The position numbers and the translations under genes were made by a program. From Acetobacter aceti (GTDB lineage: Bacteria > Pseudomonadota > Alphaproteobacteria > Acetobacterales > Acetobacteraceae): 64,000 nt of DNA. The notes under the pieces were generated by a model that saw only the letters and a list, made by a program, of their open reading frames with translations, was not told where the DNA came from and ran no database searches. The DNA lies in NCBI RefSeq assembly GCF_002005445.1, contig NZ_CP014692.1, positions 3,361,001 to 3,425,000 on the forward strand. The letters are read 5' to 3'. Positions 1 through 7,864 of the stretch are shown here, in pieces; the first letter of the stretch is position 1, and the number at the start of each line of letters is the position of its first letter.

Positions 1-363
1 GCCGAACAAGAAGGCGAAGACATAGACATGCCAGAGCTGTACCAGGCCGAACACCGTCAGTATTCCCAGCCCCAGCGCCAGGATACCCATCGTCGCCTGC
101 GTGACCATCAGGAGCTTGCGCTGGTTGAAATGGTCGGCGGCGAACCCCGTCCAGGGCAGCAGGAGCATCTGTGGTCCGAACTGTAACGCCATGACCAGCC
201 CGACGGCGGAGGCGTCATGATGCGTCAACCGGGTCAGCACCAACCAGTCCTGGGCCGTCCGCTGTACCCAGGTGCCGATATTGGATACGAACGCGCCACC
301 AGCCCAGATCCGGTAATTGACATTGCTCAGCGAACGGAAAAAACCGGAGGCCGGCGCCCTCAC
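1..363 (-). CDS. MFS transporter, N-terminal part (runs off window)
   Basis: Inner-membrane major facilitator superfamily exporter, only the first ~120 residues present. The frame reads through SLSNVNYRIWAGG and then hydrophobic helices with GFAADHFNQRK, the loop-2/3 motif typical of MFS_3 (EntS-like) exporters. The likely start is GTG at 363; its GTGA overlaps the TGA of the upstream small membrane gene, so translation is probably coupled. It is last in a MarR-led operon, which suggests efflux of a toxic small molecule. The substrate is unknown, and the C-terminal part lies outside the window. Confidence 0.8.
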   Translation of the reverse strand, partial: MRAPASGFFRSLSNVNYRIWAGGAFVSNIGTWVQRTAQDWLVLTRLTHHDASAVGLVMALQFGPQMLLLPWTGFAADHFNQRKLLMVTQATMGILALGLGILTVFGLVQLWHVYVFAFLFG

Positions 364-689
364 TGGCGTTCCGACATAGTGCCGCCGTGGAAACGTCCGA
401 AGTGCCGGGCGGAAAACAGGGCAATCAGCAAAGCTCCGGCACCGAGCGCGGCGGCGTCGCTCACTTCCGCAAACGTAAATGCACCCACATGCCAAATCAG
501 TCCGTAGCCAATGACGATGTTGGCGCTCCCCCAGACCACGTTGACGGTCGATGAGGAAAGCCCTTTCCCCGGTGGCCTGGCGAACGGACTTTGGAAAGGT
601 CGGCCCATCATGCCGCTGACGACGTGAGGCACCGCATTGGCCAGGCAAGCGCCCCCGAAGAACCAGGCCACCAGATCGAGCCATAGCAT
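360..689 (-). CDS. Small integral membrane protein, unknown function
   Basis: 109 residues with three to four hydrophobic stretches (about 5-25, 47-65, 75-92), so an inner-membrane protein. I do not recognise a characterised family. It begins one base after the stop of the cysteine hydrolase gene (TGACATG) and overlaps the MFS gene by 4 bp, so it is a genuine operon member. It probably works with the exporter or the hydrolase; that is inference from position only. Confidence 0.65.
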   Translation of the reverse strand: MLWLDLVAWFFGGACLANAVPHVVSGMMGRPFQSPFARPPGKGLSSSTVNVVWGSANIVIGYGLIWHVGAFTFAEVSDAAALGAGALLIALFSARHFGRFHGGTMSERQ

Positions 690-690
690 G

Positions 691-1257
691 TCAGGAGCCC
701 TCTATGGCCGGCAACAGGGCCATGATATCCGCGCTTGTACCTGTCTCGCCAAGCCGGGGGAAAATAGACCTGATGCTGTAATCATGTGCTTCGACGCGAC
801 CGTCCGTCATGGCGTCGATGGCGAGGGTGACGTTGAAGCCGGACTCATAGGCCTGACGCGCGGTGGCCTCGACGCCGGTGCCTGTCGCCACACCCGCGAT
901 CACCACCTGGGTCACGCCGCGCGCCCTCAACTGCGATTCCAGGTCGGTGCTGGCAAAGGCCCCCCATGTCCGTTTCGTAACGACAATGTCGTCAGGCTGC
1001 TGATCGAGTTCCGGCACGAGGTCTGTCCATCCTTCCGGACGCGGGCTGGCCGGACGTCGTTGTTCCGTCCGGCCGGGAGCAGCGCCCGCGACATTAACGA
1101 GAACGACCGGCAGGGCGCGGGCGCGAAACGCATCGGCCAGGGTCCGGACATGCCCGATTACCGGTTCGATCGGATGCGCGAGCGGCAAACCGACGATGCC
1201 TTTCTGTAAATCGACGACGACCAGGGCAGTTCGGGGGTCCAGTGTTGTCAGCGTCAT
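691..1257 (-). CDS. Isochorismatase-like cysteine hydrolase
   Basis: Cysteine hydrolase of the isochorismatase fold, cytosolic. From the chosen start the protein is ~188 aa, normal for the family. It begins with the beta-strand motif TALVVVDLQKG (catalytic Asp), has a central Lys in VVTKRTWGAF, and a GVATGTGVEAT stretch where the nucleophile Cys normally sits. Here that position reads Thr-Gly, so the expected GVxTxxCV cysteine is missing. Some subfamilies lack it; activity is uncertain. Start ATG 1257 is preceded by GGAG; a longer frame would run into the MarR gene. Second gene of the MarR operon. Confidence 0.8.
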   Translation of the reverse strand: MTLTTLDPRTALVVVDLQKGIVGLPLAHPIEPVIGHVRTLADAFRARALPVVLVNVAGAAPGRTEQRRPASPRPEGWTDLVPELDQQPDDIVVTKRTWGAFASTDLESQLRARGVTQVVIAGVATGTGVEATARQAYESGFNVTLAIDAMTDGRVEAHDYSIRSIFPRLGETGTSADIMALLPAIEGS

Positions 1258-1319
1258 GGGGCGCTCTTCTCCAAAATAACTATCGGGATCGAATTGAGCG
1301 GCGGCTCTGCCGCGTGTCA

Positions 1320-1787
1320 TCATTCGTCGACGAGCCGCCTCAGAAGCGTGACGGAGCGTGTGAGTTCGGCCTGTTCCTGCACCGAAAAACATGACTGCAG
1401 CGCGCGTGTCAGCCAGTCCTGTCGTGCGGCGCGCCCTTCAAGGATTTGTCTGCGGCAGGTGTCCGTCAGCGATAAAAGGGTCTGGCGTCCGTCCGAAGGG
1501 TCGGGCTGGCTGCGGATAAAACCGGCATCCGTCAGCGCCGCGATGATCGGCGCCATCGATTGCGGGCGGATACCCTGCGAGCGGGCGAGATGCGATGTCG
1601 TTGCGGGGCCATGCGATTCCAGGTGCAGCAGCACCGAGGTCTGGGAAGGTGTCAGTTCTCCGACATGAGCCTGTTCCCGCAGACGCCGTTTCAGTTTGCT
1701 CAGAAGAGCGCGCAGATCCTGCGCCAGGGCCGACGCCTCATGAAGAGGTGGTTCATTCAGGGGATTAGTCATTCCGTCACGATACAT
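1320..1787 (-). CDS. MarR-family transcriptional regulator
   Basis: 155 aa winged-helix regulator. Residues ~45-110 hold the HTH and wing (LTPSQTSVLLHL, SHLARSQGIRPQSMAPIIAAL, then DPSDGRQTLLSLT with the DxRxxxxxLT wing signature). A second in-frame ATG lies five codons in (1772). It is the first gene of the operon with the hydrolase, membrane protein and MFS exporter, the classic layout of a ligand-relieved repressor of an efflux/detoxification operon. Ligand unknown. Confidence 0.88.
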   Translation of the reverse strand: MYRDGMTNPLNEPPLHEASALAQDLRALLSKLKRRLREQAHVGELTPSQTSVLLHLESHGPATTSHLARSQGIRPQSMAPIIAALTDAGFIRSQPDPSDGRQTLLSLTDTCRRQILEGRAARQDWLTRALQSCFSVQEQAELTRSVTLLRRLVDE

Positions 1788-1789
1788 TT

Positions 1790-2240
1790 ATACAGCTAAA
1801 CTGTAAAGTCTGACTGCTCAGGTAGACTACATAAAATCATGGGCTGCCTGGCCTGCTCGCAGTTGCCCTCAACCGACAGGCCCCGCCTTCATGCTCGCCT
1901 ATTTCAGTCAGAATCGCAGACGATCAGGGTGGATGGCTCGATCGCATTCACAATCACCGTTTCGCATCCGGTAATATACCGGCCAACGGAGCAGCCTGAC
2001 CCACAGGGTGCCAAGCTGCGGCTGGGACCTGCCATTGAACCCCTATGACCGCTCGACCTTTTACGGTGGCGGCGCGCATGGCTACACCGGTTATCCGGCG
2101 CTTGAATCCGTCGGCTGAAACTCCATTCCGGCCCGGAATGACCGATAGTCGTCCGAGCCGTCATCCCCTACGAAGCGCATCGCTCTATCTCAAGCATGTC
2201 ACGATGAGCCACAAAGGAAACGGCCATATCACTTCAGGCA
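1790..2240. other. Gene-poor stretch upstream of SDR remnant
   Basis: About 450 bp with no open frame that resembles a known protein. It includes the MarR operon promoter region near 1788-1830. The remainder may be decayed coding DNA belonging to the truncated SDR gene to the right; I could not assign any piece. Confidence 0.4.
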
Positions 2241-2247
2241 AAACTCG

Positions 2248-2604
2248 ATGTCTTCGAAGCCGGCAAGGCAGTCTGACAGCCCTTTGGCCGTGCAACGGAC
2301 CGCCTATGCCGCAGCGAAATCGGCACTGATCAGCTTTTCGCGGGGGTGGGCTCTCGAACTTGCCACGACCGGGATTACGGTCAACATCGTCGCTCCTGGC
2401 CCAGCAGAGACCGAATTGTTTCGCGCCAACAACATGCCCGGCAGCAATGGTGAAAAACGCTATCTATCGGGCGTCCCCATGAAGCGGTTCGGAAGACCGG
2501 AAGATGTGGCGACGGCGGTTGCGTTTGTTCTGCCGGAAGACGCATCGTTCATGACGAGGCAGACCCTGCATATCGACGGCGGAGCCTCGATCGGAAAAGC
2601 CTGA
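2248..2604 (+). pseudogene. SDR oxidoreductase, C-terminal remnant
   Basis: Only the C-terminal ~105 residues of a short-chain dehydrogenase/reductase remain. The catalytic YxxxK is visible (TAYAAAKSALISF), followed by GITVNIVAPGPAETELF and the usual ending with FVLPEDASFMTRQTLHIDGG. The Rossmann half with TGxxxGIG and the catalytic Ser is absent, and the ~15 residues ahead of the Tyr motif do not look like SDR. A classical SDR is ~250 aa, so this is a truncated gene. Confidence 0.8.
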
Positions 2605-2759
2605 GGCGCCGCTGATACTCGATCCGGTCTCTGACGGATCCCCGCCCGTCCTGCGAGAACGACCTCGACGGCTGCATGAAACTCCGGCCGCGCACCGCTC
2701 GTCTCCACAACAGTCGTCATTTTCCTCACCACCAGCATCCCGGCCAACACATCGAAAGG

Positions 2760-2852
2760 ATGTCCGCGCCGTCATTGACCACCCACACTTTCAAGACCGA
2801 GATGGATGTGCAAGCGTTGCGCACGCTCTATCCCTCGAACTTCCCGGCATAA
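2760..2852 (+). CDS. Possible 30-aa ORF upstream of yghU-like gene
   Basis: ATG 2760 is preceded by GAAAGG and gives a 30-residue peptide ending 18 bp before the glutathione transferase start. It could be a leader peptide, the tail of a lost gene, or chance. There is no family match I can name. Confidence 0.2.
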   Translation: MSAPSLTTHTFKTEMDVQALRTLYPSNFPA

Positions 2853-2870
2853 TCGCGAAAGGTCCGTTAC

Positions 2871-3746
2871 ATGTCTTCATCGAACACCTATACCCCGCCG
2901 CCGGTCTGGGCATGGAACGCCCAGAACGGTGGCGCATTCGCCAGCATCAACCGCCCGGTCGCAGGCCCCACGCATGAGAAGGCGCTTCCTGTCGGCCGCC
3001 ATCCGCTTCAGCTCTATTCGCTGGGAACGCCGAATGGCGTGAAGGTCACGATCATGCTGGAAGAGCTGCTGGCGGCGGGTCATGCGGGCGCCGAGTATGA
3101 TGCGTGGCTGATCAAGATCGGGGAGGGCGATCAATTCGGTTCCGGTTTTACCGACGTGAACCCGAATTCCAAGATCCCGGCGCTGGTGGATCATAGTCTG
3201 GACAGGCCGCTGAACGTATTCGAATCCGGCTCCATCCTGCTGTATCTTGCCGAGAAATTCGATGCGTTCCTGCCAAAGGATATTGCGGGTCGAACGGAAT
3301 GTCTCAACTGGCTGTTCTGGCAGGTCGGCAGCGGTCCCTACATCGGTGGCGGCTTCGGGCACTTCTATGCCTATGCGCCGGAAAAAATAGAATACGCGAT
3401 CAACCGCTTCACCATGGAGGCCAAGCGCCAGCTTGACGTGCTCGACCGTCAACTCGCCAGGAGCCCGTTCATCGCGGGAGACGACTACACGATCGCCGAT
3501 ATGGCGATCTTCCCCTGGTATGGCGGTCTCGTGGAAGGCTGGATGTACAACGACGCCGCCACGTTCCTGAACGTACAGGACTATCCGCATGTCCGGGCCT
3601 GGGCGGACCGGCTGCTCGAACGTCCGGCCGTCCGGCGTGGTCGAATGGTCAACCGTGTGATGGGCGAGCCGTCAAGCCAACTGCACGAACGCCATGACGC
3701 GTCCGACTTCGAGACGAAAACGCAGGACCGGCTTGCCCAGAGCTGA
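2871..3746 (+). CDS. yghU: YghU-like glutathione transferase / disulfide reductase
   Basis: 291 aa, the length of the YghU/YfcG Nu-class glutathione transferases, which use glutathione to reduce organic peroxides and disulfides in the cytosol. The N-terminal extension TPPPVWAWNAQNGG and INRPVAG is characteristic of YghU. The thioredoxin-fold half follows (LYSLGTPNGVKVTIMLEEL, with NPNSKIPALVD and ESGSILLYLAEKF for glutathione contacts), then the helical C-terminal domain with YTIADMAIFPWYGGL. Stand-alone gene, convergent with the nrsF-sigF operon; its redox role suits the oxidant-response neighbourhood. Confidence 0.9.
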   Translation: MSSSNTYTPPPVWAWNAQNGGAFASINRPVAGPTHEKALPVGRHPLQLYSLGTPNGVKVTIMLEELLAAGHAGAEYDAWLIKIGEGDQFGSGFTDVNPNSKIPALVDHSLDRPLNVFESGSILLYLAEKFDAFLPKDIAGRTECLNWLFWQVGSGPYIGGGFGHFYAYAPEKIEYAINRFTMEAKRQLDVLDRQLARSPFIAGDDYTIADMAIFPWYGGLVEGWMYNDAATFLNVQDYPHVRAWADRLLERPAVRRGRMVNRVMGEPSSQLHERHDASDFETKTQDRLAQS

Positions 3747-3783
3747 TGTTCCGTGGACCGATCCCGCTGAAAACCGGTCCCCG

Positions 3784-3809
3784 GCCGCCGTCCGGATCCG
3801 GACGGCGGC
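3784..3809. terminator. GC-rich palindrome between convergent genes
   Basis: A perfect 26-bp inverted repeat (half GCCGCCGTCCGGA) lies between the stops of the yghU-like gene and the nrsF gene. It would form a very stable hairpin on either strand. There is no clear T-run, so it is called a bidirectional terminator from position and symmetry. Confidence 0.5.
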
Positions 3810-3816
3810 GTTCACC

Positions 3817-4461
3817 CTACCAGCGGGTCAGCGGCGGCAGGATCAGACGCGTCACGAGTGTCACGACGCCGCAGGCCGCCGAATACCAGACGGCGACATA
3901 GAGCGGGTCGTCGAACGGACAGGCCAGCGTGAAGGCCAGCGCGCCAAAGGCCGCGGCGGCGATTCCCGCTGCCCAGGCCGTGCCGCGCGCATCCACCGGT
4001 GCGCCGCGCCGCGCGAACAGGCCGAGCGCCAGCACCGCCGGCAGGGACAGTTCCACGATTTTCCGCGCGCAGACGATGCCGTGCGCCGGATCGAGCCGCT
4101 GCCAGAGCACGGCGGGACCCGCCTGAAATACGTCCACCAGCCAGCCGAGCGCGAGTGCCGCGAGGGCGAGCATGCCCACGATGCGCAGACCGCGTCGCGG
4201 TGAGCGTGTGGGATCGAGCGACAGCAGCGCCGTGGCCCCGCCGACGGCGGCAATCACGGCCAGGCTTGCGGCCTTCCACCAGAAGCTCGGCATTCCCATG
4301 GCGTGCGGCATGTCCGGACGCATCAGGCCCAGCTTCAGCACGAGGACTATCTCGATCACGCCCAGCGCCAACAGGATCGTCGCGTCCCGCCACGGCGTCC
4401 GCCGTCTGACGGGACGCAGGCCGGTCGCGAGCCGATCGATCAGGGGATCAGTCGACATCAC
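3817..4461 (-). CDS. nrsF: NrsF-type (DUF1109) membrane anti-sigma factor
   Basis: 214 aa with six predicted transmembrane helices and a short cytosolic N-terminus, matching the DUF1109/NrsF family. In Caulobacter and Azospira NrsF holds SigF-type ECF sigma factors inactive at the inner membrane and releases them under oxidant or metal stress. Cysteines sit in HGIVCARK and LACPFDDP, in or near membrane segments, and are candidate redox sensors. Its start overlaps the 3' end of the sigma gene by 14 bp, the usual sigma/anti-sigma arrangement. The family call is secure; the trigger here is inferred from the msr neighbours. Confidence 0.9.
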   Translation of the reverse strand: MMSTDPLIDRLATGLRPVRRRTPWRDATILLALGVIEIVLVLKLGLMRPDMPHAMGMPSFWWKAASLAVIAAVGGATALLSLDPTRSPRRGLRIVGMLALAALALGWLVDVFQAGPAVLWQRLDPAHGIVCARKIVELSLPAVLALGLFARRGAPVDARGTAWAAGIAAAAFGALAFTLACPFDDPLYVAVWYSAACGVVTLVTRLILPPLTRW

Positions 4462-4978
4462 TACCTCGCATTACTAAAGCATTCATGCGGTTCAGACCGC
4501 GATGAATGTTGACCTTGACCAGCGTGGCGGACTGTCCCGTGCGGCGTGCCGCCTCCTCGATACTCAATCCATGCAGCTTGACGAGGCGGATGGCTTCCGC
4601 CTGCGCTGGCTTCAACTGCCCGAGCAGGCGTTCCAGCGCATAGGCCGTCGTCACCTGCTCCTCATGATCCTGCACCGGCAGGTCGTCGTCGAGCGGCGCA
4701 TCATTCGCCCGGCCGGCGGCCCGCAACCGGTCGATCCACTTGTATCGAGCGATCGCCGCGATCCAGGGACCGAACTTCTGGGACGGATTGAAGGTATGCC
4801 GTTTCTCGTGAACGGCCAGCAGCGTGTCCTGCACGGCATCGTCAACCATGGATGGCGGCAAGCGCCGGAGAAAGAAGCGTCTCAGCCATGCCTGCGCCTC
4901 GACGAGCACGCGGCGATAGGCATCGGCATCGCCGGCCTGAGCCGCCGCCATCCAGCGGCTCCAATCCGCTTCCGTCAC
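4448..4978 (-). CDS. sigF: ECF sigma factor, SigF type
   Basis: 176 aa with both ECF regions. Region 2 holds FFLRRLPPSMVDDAVQDTLLAVHEKR and the -10-binding part GPWIAAIARYKWIDRLRA; region 4 holds LKPAQAEAIRLVKLHGLSIEEAARRTGQSATLVKVNIHRGL. Start is GTG 4978 behind GGAGGG. It lies between msrA and nrsF in a four-gene operon msrB-msrA-sigF-nrsF, spaced 29 bp from msrA. Three GTAACC-N16-CGAA promoters nearby are its probable targets, one of which drives this operon, giving positive autoregulation. A lone GTAACC sits at 4994-4999 without a matching -10. Confidence 0.92.
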   Translation of the reverse strand: MTEADWSRWMAAAQAGDADAYRRVLVEAQAWLRRFFLRRLPPSMVDDAVQDTLLAVHEKRHTFNPSQKFGPWIAAIARYKWIDRLRAAGRANDAPLDDDLPVQDHEEQVTTAYALERLLGQLKPAQAEAIRLVKLHGLSIEEAARRTGQSATLVKVNIHRGLNRMNALVMRGSDVD

Positions 4979-5007
4979 GAACCCTCCATCCCTGGTTACT
5001 GCGAGAG

Positions 5008-5715
5008 TCAGCTCCCGCCATCGTCGGCCAGCGTCAGCACAGGCTGCGCGCGCCAGGACGATGCGAACAACGCGTGCAGCGCCTCGATCCGTGGTGCGTC
5101 ATATGTAGCGATATACGGATGATCCGGATAGCGGGCCGCGAAATTTTGGTGATCTGCCTCGGCCGGGTAGAATCCACGATCTGACATCACCTGCGTTGCG
5201 ATGGGGCGCGTGAAGACATGCGCCGCGTCGAGCTGCGCGATATAGTCATGCGCTTGCCGTGCCTGTTCGGTGGACCGCGTGTAGAGCACGGAGCGATATT
5301 GCGTGCCGTCATCCGGGAACTGGCGGTTCACCTGTGTCGGGTCGAGCGCAACAGAAAAGAAGATGCGCATCAACGTGCCGTAGCTGACCTGCGTCGGATC
5401 AAAGTCGACTTCAACCGACTCTGCGTGTCCCGTATCGCCGCTGCTGACGGTCTCATAATCCGCCGTGTCGCGCGCACCGCCGTCGAAACCCGCGCGGGTC
5501 GCGGTCACGCCACGGATATGTTCGAACACGCTCTGCACGCCCCAGAAGCAGCCACCCGCGAAGACGGCGCTTGCATGGTGCGTCGCGGGCGCCGGTTCCG
5601 CCAGAACGGGTGCCGGAAGAACACGGGGGCCGGGCTCTCCCATCGCCGTGTGGCAGGCGACACCGAGGGTAGCCAGCGCCACCAGAGAAATGCCAAAAAA
5701 TCCTGATCGTGTCAT
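5008..5715 (-). CDS. msrA: Exported peptide methionine sulfoxide reductase A
   Basis: MsrA reduces S-methionine sulfoxide in proteins. The catalytic motif GCFWGVQ (Cys at ~56) is followed by the family core: GFDGG, GHAESVEVDFDP, FFSVALDPTQVNRQFPDDGTQYRS and AEADHQNF. The N-terminus carries a hydrophobic segment (FFGISLVALATLGVAC) ending in a cysteine, so the enzyme is periplasmic, perhaps a lipoprotein, although the lipobox is imperfect. The gene is 13 bp downstream of msrB in the same operon. Envelope location and SigF-type control point to repair of oxidised periplasmic proteins. Confidence 0.95.
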   Translation of the reverse strand: MTRSGFFGISLVALATLGVACHTAMGEPGPRVLPAPVLAEPAPATHHASAVFAGGCFWGVQSVFEHIRGVTATRAGFDGGARDTADYETVSSGDTGHAESVEVDFDPTQVSYGTLMRIFFSVALDPTQVNRQFPDDGTQYRSVLYTRSTEQARQAHDYIAQLDAAHVFTRPIATQVMSDRGFYPAEADHQNFAARYPDHPYIATYDAPRIEALHALFASSWRAQPVLTLADDGGS

Positions 5716-5728
5716 GATTTCAGCTCCT

Positions 5729-6202
5729 TCAGGCCGTATGGAATGAAAGCGCCACGCCGTTCATGCAGTAGCGCAGGCCCGTTGGCTGAGGCCCGTCATC
5801 GAACACGTGGCCGAGATGACTACCGCAGGTCGCGCACCGCACCTCCGTGCGCTCCATGCCCAGGCTGTCATCGCTCCGTTCCTGCACGGCGTGCGGCAGT
5901 GCGCTGTCGAAACTCGGCCAGCCGGTGCCGCTTTCGAACTTCGCGCGCGCGTCGAACGCTGCCGTGTCGCATCCGGCGCAGGCGAAGCGACCGGGGCGAT
6001 GCTCGGTCAGCAATGGGCTCGAATACGGCGTTTCGGTGCCTGCCTCGCGCAGCACATCGTATTGCGCGGGCGTCAGCAGGCGGTGCCATTCGGCGTCAGT
6101 GTGCGTGACGGGATAAAGCCCGGCGGCCCGTGCACGGCCAAACGTTGGCATGGCAGTGGCCATGGCAACGGCGGCAAGAAAGAATTGGCGGCGGGATGTC
6201 AT
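5729..6202 (-). CDS. msrB: Exported peptide methionine sulfoxide reductase B
   Basis: MsrB reduces R-methionine sulfoxide. Two zinc CxxC pairs are visible (CAGC and CATC), along with SGTGWPSF, EVRCATCGSHLGHVFDDGP and the catalytic RYCMN. The chosen start at 6202 follows AGAGGGGAA and gives a Tat-like signal peptide with the twin arginine SRRQFFLAA, so export is folded and periplasmic; the frame could extend ten codons upstream. First gene of msrB-msrA-sigF-nrsF, with a SigF-type promoter 38 bp ahead. Confidence 0.95.
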   Translation of the reverse strand: MTSRRQFFLAAVAMATAMPTFGRARAAGLYPVTHTDAEWHRLLTPAQYDVLREAGTETPYSSPLLTEHRPGRFACAGCDTAAFDARAKFESGTGWPSFDSALPHAVQERSDDSLGMERTEVRCATCGSHLGHVFDDGPQPTGLRYCMNGVALSFHTA

Positions 6203-6239
6203 GCCGTGTTCCCCTCTGTTTTGGGTTATCACAGCGTTC

Positions 6240-6265
6240 TTCGCGAAAACTCCCTGTCCGGTTAC
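6240..6265 (-). promoter_or_regulatory. SigF-type promoter of msrB-msrA-sigF-nrsF
   Basis: On the minus strand GTAACC (6265-6260) is followed after exactly 16 bases by CGAA (6243-6240), 38 bp before the msrB start. This matches the Caulobacter SigF promoter pattern as I recall it and is repeated at two other starts in this locus. Confidence 0.8.
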
Positions 6266-6310
6266 GCGGATAAGCAGAGTTTTTATTTCCGTCAGGAGAC
6301 GGCGGACGCT

Positions 6311-6336
6311 GTAACCTTTCGCGCCTGACTGACGAA
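6311..6336 (+). promoter_or_regulatory. SigF-type promoter of cytochrome b / oxidoreductase operon
   Basis: GTAACC at 6311-6316, a 16-base spacer and CGAA at 6333-6336, 44 bp before the cytochrome b start. It is divergent from the msrB promoter; the two -35 elements are 45 bp apart. Confidence 0.8.
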
Positions 6337-6380
6337 CGCATCCGCATCACCGTTCCATCATTCAATCGGAAAAACCGGAC

Positions 6381-7019
6381 ATGCCCTCATCGCGCCGCAC
6401 GCCATCGCCCGTCATTCGCATCACCCACTGGATCGGCGCATTGGCGATGCTCGCCCTGATCGGCAGTGGCTGGCAGATCTATAACGCCTCGCCCATTCTG
6501 CCTTTCGAATTCCCGGCCTGGGCTACATTGGGTGGCTGGCTGGGCGGCGGGATCGCCTGGCATTTCGCGGCAATGTGGGTGCTGATGGCGGCCGGCATCG
6601 TCTACTTGGCGTATGGCGTGCTGTCAGGGCATTTCCTCCGCGATCTGCGGCCCACCGGCCCACGCGCCGTTGGTCGTGATCTGGCTCTCGCGCTGCGCTT
6701 CAGACTGTCGCATGCCGCCGGTCATTACAACGCCGTCCAGAGACTGCTTTATACCGGCGTGCTGACTGTCGCTCTCCTGACCGTTGCAAGCGGACTGTCC
6801 ATCTGGAAACCGGTGCAGCTTGGATGGCTGACATGGCTGTTCGGCGGTTACGATGTTGCCCGCCGCATTCATTTCGCAATGATGACGCTGATCGTCGCCT
6901 TTCTCGCCCTTCACATCGCGCTCGCCCTGCTCGTGCCGTCGACCCTGTTCGGCATGGTGTTTGGCCGCCGCGCGAGCGCGTCGCCGAAAACGGATGTTCA
7001 GGAAGGGACCGCCCGATGA
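6381..7019 (+). CDS. Di-heme cytochrome b561-type membrane subunit (YedZ1-like)
   Basis: 212 aa with four main transmembrane helices and conserved histidines at the helix ends (RITHWIGAL, AWHFAAMW, HYNAVQRLLY, RRIHFAMM, ALHIALAL), so a heme-b quinol oxidase subunit of the cytochrome_B561 / thiosulfate-reductase type. Its ATGA overlaps the start of the molybdopterin oxidoreductase, for which it should supply electrons from the quinone pool. It is not an MsrQ (FRD) homologue. The layout recalls the yedY1-yedZ1-mrpX locus of Azospira suillum, which protects against hypochlorite. Confidence 0.88.
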   Translation: MPSSRRTPSPVIRITHWIGALAMLALIGSGWQIYNASPILPFEFPAWATLGGWLGGGIAWHFAAMWVLMAAGIVYLAYGVLSGHFLRDLRPTGPRAVGRDLALALRFRLSHAAGHYNAVQRLLYTGVLTVALLTVASGLSIWKPVQLGWLTWLFGGYDVARRIHFAMMTLIVAFLALHIALALLVPSTLFGMVFGRRASASPKTDVQEGTAR

Positions 7020-7765
7020 ATCGCAACCGCCTCGATCGCTCGGCGATTGCTCCCGAACTGCGACGGGTCGAGCGCCGTCTGATGCTCAAAAGCGCCCTGT
7101 CGCTCGGCGGACTGTCGATGCTGTCCGGCTGTGCGCTGGACGACGAGCCCTCCGTGGAGCGCGCGCTCAGCGCAATGTCGCGTTTCACCGACTGGATGCA
7201 GGCCCTGCTGTTCAGTCGCCAGCGTCTCGCAAGGGAGTTCGACGCTTCGCAGATTACGCGGCCCTTCCCGTTCAACGCCTATTACGATGAGAGCGAAATC
7301 CGCACCGTCGATCCCGCAGGCTGGCGTCTGGAAGTCGGTGGTCTGGTCTCGGACAAGCGCGCATGGTCGCTGGCGCAGTTCCGCGCCTTGCCGCAAAAGC
7401 GGCAAATTACACGCCATATCTGTGTCGAGGGATGGAGTGCGATCGGTGACTGGTCCGGCGTGCCGCTTTCTATATTTCTGCAAAAGGTCGGCGCGGACCT
7501 TCGTGCGAAATATGTCAATTTTCGCTGCTTTGACGATTATTCAACCAGCATCGACATGGCGACCGCGCTGCATCCTCAGACCATTCTGGCGCTGGACTAT
7601 GGAGATCATGCTCTTCCGCCTGCCTATGGCGCGCCGATGAAGGTCAGGATTCCAACAAAGCTGGGCTACAAGAATCCGAAATATCTTGCGTCCATCGAAG
7701 TCACCAATCGCTTTCCCGGCGGCTACTGGGAGGATCAGGGCTACGACTGGTTCGGCGGGTCATAA
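7016..7765 (+). CDS. Molybdopterin oxidoreductase, sulfite-oxidase fold (YedY1-like)
   Basis: 249 aa. The central domain shows the sulfite-oxidase signature RHICVEGWSAIGDWSGVPL, whose Cys ligates molybdenum, and ends with VRIPTKLGYKNPKYLASIEVT. The N-terminus has a hydrophobic stretch with LSMLSGC, a lipoprotein-like box, preceded by RRLMLKSALSLGG. So it is probably an exported or membrane-anchored enzyme facing the periplasm. Together with the overlapping cytochrome b gene it would form a quinol-dependent reductase, most likely for protein methionine sulfoxide or another oxidised periplasmic compound. Substrate is inference. Confidence 0.88.
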   Translation: MNRNRLDRSAIAPELRRVERRLMLKSALSLGGLSMLSGCALDDEPSVERALSAMSRFTDWMQALLFSRQRLAREFDASQITRPFPFNAYYDESEIRTVDPAGWRLEVGGLVSDKRAWSLAQFRALPQKRQITRHICVEGWSAIGDWSGVPLSIFLQKVGADLRAKYVNFRCFDDYSTSIDMATALHPQTILALDYGDHALPPAYGAPMKVRIPTKLGYKNPKYLASIEVTNRFPGGYWEDQGYDWFGGS

Positions 7766-7783
7766 AAAAAGACGCGCCGTCCT

Positions 7784-7809
7784 GTAACCCGACGACGCGC
7801 CTCACCGAA
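7784..7809 (+). promoter_or_regulatory. SigF-type promoter of the Met-rich peptide gene
   Basis: GTAACC 7784-7789, a 16-base spacer and CGAA 7806-7809, located 56 bp before the start. Third exact copy of the pattern, giving the Met-rich gene its own promoter inside the operon. Confidence 0.78.
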
Positions 7810-7864
7810 GAATGGAACAGAGAGGCGGAATGCTTCCCCCTCCACATCATCAACAGATCAGGAA

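Noticed and set aside
4978..4999. GTAACC upstream of the sigF start as a fourth SigF promoter
   Set aside because: The sequence 16 bases downstream is TGAC, not CGAA, and it falls on the start codon itself. Likely a chance half-site.
7766..7800. Terminator between the oxidoreductase and Met-rich genes
   Set aside because: GACGCGCCGTC and GACGACGCGCC look alike but do not pair as a good hairpin, and the region coincides with the third SigF-type promoter.
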